From G963677325 sp963810555 (GTDB taxonomy: Bacteria; Bacteroidota; Bacteroidia; Bacteroidales; Prolixibacteraceae): a stretch of DNA of 64,000 bases. The notes under the pieces were generated by a model. That model did no database searches. It was not told the origin of the DNA and saw nothing but the letters and a program-made list of their open reading frames with translations. Of this stretch, positions 60,462-64,000 are shown piece after piece (within the stretch, counting starts at the first letter, position 1; each line of letters opens with the position of its first letter). The DNA lies in the NCBI GenBank assembly GCA_963810555.1, contig CAWENX010000005.1, forward strand, positions 248,001 to 312,000. The letters are read 5' to 3'. A program made the translations under genes and the position numbers.

Positions 60462-62255
60462 TCAGTCAAGTTTAAGAACGGCAAGGAAAGCCTTCTGGGG
60501 CACTTCGACATTTCCGATCTGCTTCATTCGTTTCTTACCTTTTTTCTGTTTTTCAAGCAGTTTACGTTTTCTTGTGATATCGCCCCCATAACATTTTGCT
60601 GTAACATCTTTCCTGACCGCTTTGACGGTTTCGCGTGCAATGATCTTGGCTCCTATAGCGGCCTGGATAGCCACATCAAACTGCTGGCGGGGGATAAGTT
60701 CTTTCAGTTTTTCACAAATTTTACGCCCAAAAGCATAAGCATTATCAAAATGGATAAGGGAGGAAAGGGCATCAACCGGTTCCCCGTTAAGAAGTATATC
60801 CAGCTTAACAAGCTTTGCGGGCCGATACCCGATCAAATGATAATCGAATGAGGCGTATCCCTTGGAAATGCTTTTCAGCTTGTCATAAAAATCAAATACA
60901 ATTTCACCCAACGGCAAGTCAAAGGTCAATTCTGCACGGTCAGCAGTAAGGTAATCCTGCCGTTTAAGTGTACCTCGTTTATCAAGGCAAAGCGTCATGA
61001 TGGAGCCTATATATTCTGATCTTGTAATTATCTGGGCCTGGATGTAAGGTTCCTCGATAAGTTCAATGTGAGTAGGATCGGGCATTCCGGCGGGATTATA
61101 AACTTCATATGTATCGCCATCCCTTTTATGAATTAGATAGGAGACATTGGGAACTGTTGTGATCACATTCATATCATACTCACGGTCAAGCCTCTCCTGG
61201 ATGATTTCCATATGCAGCAAACCGAGAAAACCGCATCTGAATCCGAATCCCAGAGCAGCAGATGATTCAAGGGTATAGGTAAGGGAAGCATCATTTAACT
61301 GAAGTTTTTCCATTGCTCCCCTTAAATCTTCATAATCCTCGCTTTCAATAGGATAGACTCCTGCAAAAACCATAGGTTTGACTTCCTTAAAACCTGAGAT
61401 TCTTTCTGAACAGGGTTGTTTTACATGGGTGACCGTATCGCCGACTTTAATCTCTTTCGCCGTTTTAATTCCTGAAATGATGTATCCAACATCTCCGGCG
61501 CTGAGAAAATCCCTCGGTTCGAGACCCATCTTAAGTACGCCCACCTCATCAACATTGTATTGTTTATCAGTAGCCACAAACTTGACCAGATCGTCTTTAT
61601 ATACTGTGCCATTCACAATTTTAACGTAAGCAATCACGCCGCGAAAAGAATTATATACCGAATCAAATATAAGTCCCTGCAGAGGTGCTTCGGAATCACC
61701 CTTCGGCTGCGGAATATCTTTAATAATCCTTTCAAGAATGGATTCGATACCTTCGCCGGTTTTACCTGAGGCCCTGATGATGCTTTCCCTCTTACAGCCG
61801 ATAAGTTCAATAATTTCGTCTTCAACTATCTCAGGCATAGCATTAGGGAGGTCCATCTTGTTAAGTACCGGGATTATTTCGAGGTCATGGTCAACAGCAA
61901 GATATAGGTTGGATATTGTCTGCGCCTGGATTCCCTGGGTAGCATCAATAACGAGGAGGGCTCCCTCACAGGCGGCTATTGAACGGGAAACTTCATATGA
62001 AAAATCGACATGTCCCGGAGTATCGATAAGGTTTAGTAAATAATTCTCATTCTGATAAACATATTGCATCTGAATAGCATGACTTTTGATCGTGATCCCT
62101 CTTTCTCTTTCAAGTTCCATATTATCAAGCACCTGCTCCTCCATCTCGCGGCCGGTGATGGTATGGGTTGTTTCAAGGAGACGATCGGCCAATGTACTTT
62201 TCCCATGGTCGATGTGGGCAATGATACAAAAGTTTCTGATATGCTTCATCGGCAA
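60462..62255 (-). CDS. lepA: Elongation factor 4 (LepA)
   Basis: 597 residues, full length. GTPase domain with IAHIDHGKSTLADRLLE (P-loop), DTPGHVDFSYEVSRSIAACE and NKMDLPNA; EF-G-like domains follow; the LepA-specific C-terminal domain has KAVRKDVTAKCYGGDITRKR and KLLEKQKKGKKRMKQIGNVE, QKAFLAVLKL at the end. It back-translocates or stabilises stalled ribosomes. A CAAAGATA on the plus strand at 62316-62323 (a TATCTTTG on its own strand) may be its -7 box. Monocistronic here. Confidence 0.97.
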   Translation of the reverse strand: MPMKHIRNFCIIAHIDHGKSTLADRLLETTHTITGREMEEQVLDNMELERERGITIKSHAIQMQYVYQNENYLLNLIDTPGHVDFSYEVSRSIAACEGALLVIDATQGIQAQTISNLYLAVDHDLEIIPVLNKMDLPNAMPEIVEDEIIELIGCKRESIIRASGKTGEGIESILERIIKDIPQPKGDSEAPLQGLIFDSVYNSFRGVIAYVKIVNGTVYKDDLVKFVATDKQYNVDEVGVLKMGLEPRDFLSAGDVGYIISGIKTAKEIKVGDTVTHVKQPCSERISGFKEVKPMVFAGVYPIESEDYEDLRGAMEKLQLNDASLTYTLESSAALGFGFRCGFLGLLHMEIIQERLDREYDMNVITTVPNVSYLIHKRDGDTYEVYNPAGMPDPTHIELIEEPYIQAQIITRSEYIGSIMTLCLDKRGTLKRQDYLTADRAELTFDLPLGEIVFDFYDKLKSISKGYASFDYHLIGYRPAKLVKLDILLNGEPVDALSSLIHFDNAYAFGRKICEKLKELIPRQQFDVAIQAAIGAKIIARETVKAVRKDVTAKCYGGDITRKRKLLEKQKKGKKRMKQIGNVEVPQKAFLAVLKLD

Positions 62256-62400
62256 TAATCAATCAATGTTTAATATAATTATTTAAAATTATTATCTGCC
62301 AGCTGGCGGATGGCACAAAGATATTCAATTTTTGAATCGAAGATCGGTGAAGCCAATTCTACTGAATTGAAACTTAAACGCCCTGAATAGCAACTTTTAT

Positions 62401-62408
62401 TAAATTTG
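62401..62408 (+). promoter_or_regulatory. Candidate -7 element before the GT2 gene
   Basis: TAAATTTG at 62401-62408 fits TAnnTTTG, 36 bp before the ATG at 62444. No good -33 element at the expected distance was found. Confidence 0.3.
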
Positions 62409-62443
62409 TATTTGATTAATTAATTAAACCGGGTGTTTAAACT

Positions 62444-63192
62444 ATGGAAGGCTCTTTGGATCTCACCGTCATCGTTCCTGTGTATAATGAAGAAGCAAAT
62501 CTTCCATGGGTTGCAGAAGAACTTTCGGAATTTTTAAAAACCTCTAAAATAAAGACATGGATTCTGTTTGTTGATGACGGCTCAACCGATAATTCTGCCT
62601 CATTGATTGAGACAATTTGTCAAAAAAATGAATTATTCGGTTTCATTCATCTTAAAGATAACAAAGGATTAAGCACTGCACTGAAAGCCGGGATAGATCA
62701 GGTAAATACAAAATTAACGGGCTATATTGATGCTGATTTGCAGACATCTCCATCTGACTTCAACAAACTTCTTGGATTTGCAGAAGAATTTGATATGGTG
62801 ACAGGGAAAAGGATTAACAGGAAAGATGGGCTGATAAAAAGGGTTTCTTCTTTACTTGCCAATGCAATCAGGCGGATAATTACAAAAGACGGGATTACGG
62901 ATTCAGGATGTCCTTTAAAAATTTTCAAAACTGATATAGCTAAAGTAATCCCTTTTTTCAATGGAATGCACAGATTTCTTCCTGCTTTGGTCATTCTTAC
63001 GGAGGAAAAGTTAAGGAAGTGCCGGTGAACCATTATCCGCGCAAAGCGGGGAAATCCAAATATCATTTACTGAACAGATTGGCAGGGCCTTTTGTTGATT
63101 TATGCGCATTCTGGTGGATGAAAAGGAATTATATCCGTTATGAGATAACCGGAGACCGGAAACCGGAGAAGGGAGAACAAAGAAGTCAATGA
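62444..63192 (+). CDS. GT2 polyprenyl-phosphate hexosyltransferase-like protein, one frameshift
   Basis: About 249 codons if joined. DLTVIVPVYNEEANLPWVAE, FVDDGSTDNSASLIET (DDGS), LKAGIDQVNTKLTGYIDADL with the D-x-D of the Dpm1/ArnC-like branch, SSLLANAIRRIITKDGITDS and GCPLKIFKTDIAKVIPFFNG. The frame first stops at 63028; after an indel near 63000 (GGAGGAAAA run) GKVKEVPVNHYPRKAGKSKY then AGPFVDLCAFWWMKRNYIRY continue to 63192. It charges a polyprenyl phosphate with a sugar on the cytoplasmic side. The LAB_N gene is next, 48 bp away, so the product may modify lipid A or a related lipid. Confidence 0.82.
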
Positions 63193-63240
63193 TAAATGAC
63201 TAATGATAAATGGCCATTGAACGAATAATGTAAAAAAATA

Positions 63241-63909
63241 ATGACCCGAGATAATACACAATTATTACTGATTTTTTTGAGTCGAGATCAAATATGGATA
63301 TTCGCAGTCGGTTTTTTTGCCCAGCTTCTTTTCGGAAGCCGGATGCTGATCCAATGGATTCAATCTGAAAAAGCAGGCAAATCACTTTCTCCGACCATTT
63401 TCTGGCAATTAAGCGTAATAGCTTCAGCCATATTCCTGTTTTATGGTATCCTTAGAAAAGATCTTTCTATTGTGATCGGCCAAAGCCTCGTCTATTACAT
63501 ATATATCAGAAACCTGCATCTAAAAGACTCTTGGAAGCGGATTCCCAAATGGTTTCGCTTGTTAGTGCTGATCATTCCAGTTTTCACGATTGTTTACCTG
63601 TTTTCCGGATATCCGGGAAATCTGTCTGAAATTTACTTTTATAAAGGCATTCCACTGTGGCTCAAGATACTGGGCACCACCGGTCAGATTGCCTTTACAT
63701 TACGATTTTTCGTCCAATTAATCGATTCAGAATCCCAAAACCAATCCATCTTTACAGCACGATTCTGGTTGATCAGTATGATAGGATCAGTTATGATAAT
63801 CATTTATTCCATGTATCGCCGTGATCCGGTGTTGTTCCTGGGACAGTTAGGAGGGATGGTGGTTTACATCCGAAATCTGATGATTATCAATAAGAAAGGT
63901 AAATTATGA
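63241..63909 (+). CDS. LAB_N-domain membrane protein (lipid A biosynthesis N-terminal-like), tandem domains
   Basis: 222 residues, no catalytic glycosyltransferase part. Two LAB_N-type copies: GFFAQLLFGSRMLIQWIQSE...LSPTIFWQLSVIAS...FYGILRKDLSIVIGQSLVYY and IRNLHL, then after about residue 135 TGQIAFTLRFFVQLIDSESQ...TARFWLISMIGSV...YSMYRRDPVLFLGQLGGMVV and IRNLMI. The pattern F-x-Q-x-W/IQSE...P...FW...G...YS is that found at the N-terminus of LpxB-like proteins in some bacteria and as free two-copy proteins in Bacteroidota, next to a Dpm1-like GT2 and often an ArnT-like transferase. That transferase could be to the right of the window. Predicted role: membrane-bound lipid-sugar handling. Confidence 0.85.
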   Translation: MTRDNTQLLLIFLSRDQIWIFAVGFFAQLLFGSRMLIQWIQSEKAGKSLSPTIFWQLSVIASAIFLFYGILRKDLSIVIGQSLVYYIYIRNLHLKDSWKRIPKWFRLLVLIIPVFTIVYLFSGYPGNLSEIYFYKGIPLWLKILGTTGQIAFTLRFFVQLIDSESQNQSIFTARFWLISMIGSVMIIIYSMYRRDPVLFLGQLGGMVVYIRNLMIINKKGKL

Positions 63910-64000
63910 ATTATGAGATATGAGATTTCACGATTATGGGTCAAATTACACGATTTTAATATTAGTCTTTAGTCAATTGCTTCCATCGCTTGTATGGATT
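63910..64000. other. Right-edge non-coding sequence
   Basis: About 90 bases with short AAATTACACGATTT-like repeats of about 9-10 bp period, as in the 54557-54600 and 14285-14330 gaps. No gene start is visible before the edge. Confidence 0.4.

Overview
The window looks like a Bacteroidota (Bacteroidales-type) chromosome segment. The support is a UpxY-like NusG paralogue heading a polysaccharide locus, SLBB-type export proteins, Wzi paralogues, TAnnTTTG-type promoter elements, an RprX/RprY-like two-component pair, a Bacteroidota-style xylBAE cluster, and AT-rich coding sequence without clear Shine-Dalgarno sites. No rRNA, tRNA, CRISPR array or complete insertion sequence was seen.

Layout. (1) From 39663 down to the left edge, almost everything lies on the minus strand and builds a surface polysaccharide: a transcription antiterminator, rmlA, rmlC, an unusual winged-helix regulator, a first export set (wza, wzz), an assembly block (an unknown protein, five glycosyltransferase/Wzy genes, an epimerase), two tandem wzi genes, a second export set (near-identical wza, broken wzz), UDP-sugar epimerase and dehydrogenase, then an AT-rich block with three FdtA-like isomerases, FdtB, FdtC, a GT61 protein, a CDP-polyol cassette (IspD/TarI-like plus SDR plus TagF-like), the only Wzx flippase, a second Wzy, a methyltransferase and more glycosyltransferases. 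(2) At 14.0-16.5 kb this is interrupted by a small island: an AbiEii-type nucleotidyltransferase with a small partner, and remnants of an MNT nucleotidyltransferase and an ORF6N protein. (3) 40.1-51.1 kb holds sugar catabolism: kduI, a KduD-like SDR, a Gfo/Idh/MocA lipoprotein with a DedA protein, a rhamnosyltransferase-like GT2, apbE, then xylE-xylA-xylB in reverse. (4) 51.9-64.0 kb is housekeeping: S4 protein, YjbR, a lone receiver, YraN, LD-carboxypeptidase, purN, acpP-fabF-rnc, a histidine kinase/response regulator pair, lepA, a polyprenyl-phosphate-type GT2 and a LAB_N membrane protein.

How it works together. RmlA, FdtA, FdtB and FdtC make a dTDP-3-acetamido-3,6-dideoxyhexose; the UDP-sugar dehydrogenase and epimerase make acidic sugars; the IspD-like, SDR and TagF-like genes look able to make and transfer a CDP-activated polyol phosphate, giving a teichoic-acid-like decoration. 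Wzx flips, Wzy polymerises, Wzz sets length, and the SLBB Wza and Wzi carry the product to the surface.

Two sequence-level features stand out. The two wza copies are about 99.6 percent identical with boundaries close to the gene ends, while their neighbours have diverged. And at least eight intergenic gaps contain short arrays of unrelated sequence that share an 11-bp period. Frameshifts are clustered (1-1.8, 14.4-15.3, 19-20.2, 40.4, 45.2, 47-51 and 63.0 kb); in conserved genes the correct reading frame continues cleanly on both sides, so many are probably sequencing or assembly indels.
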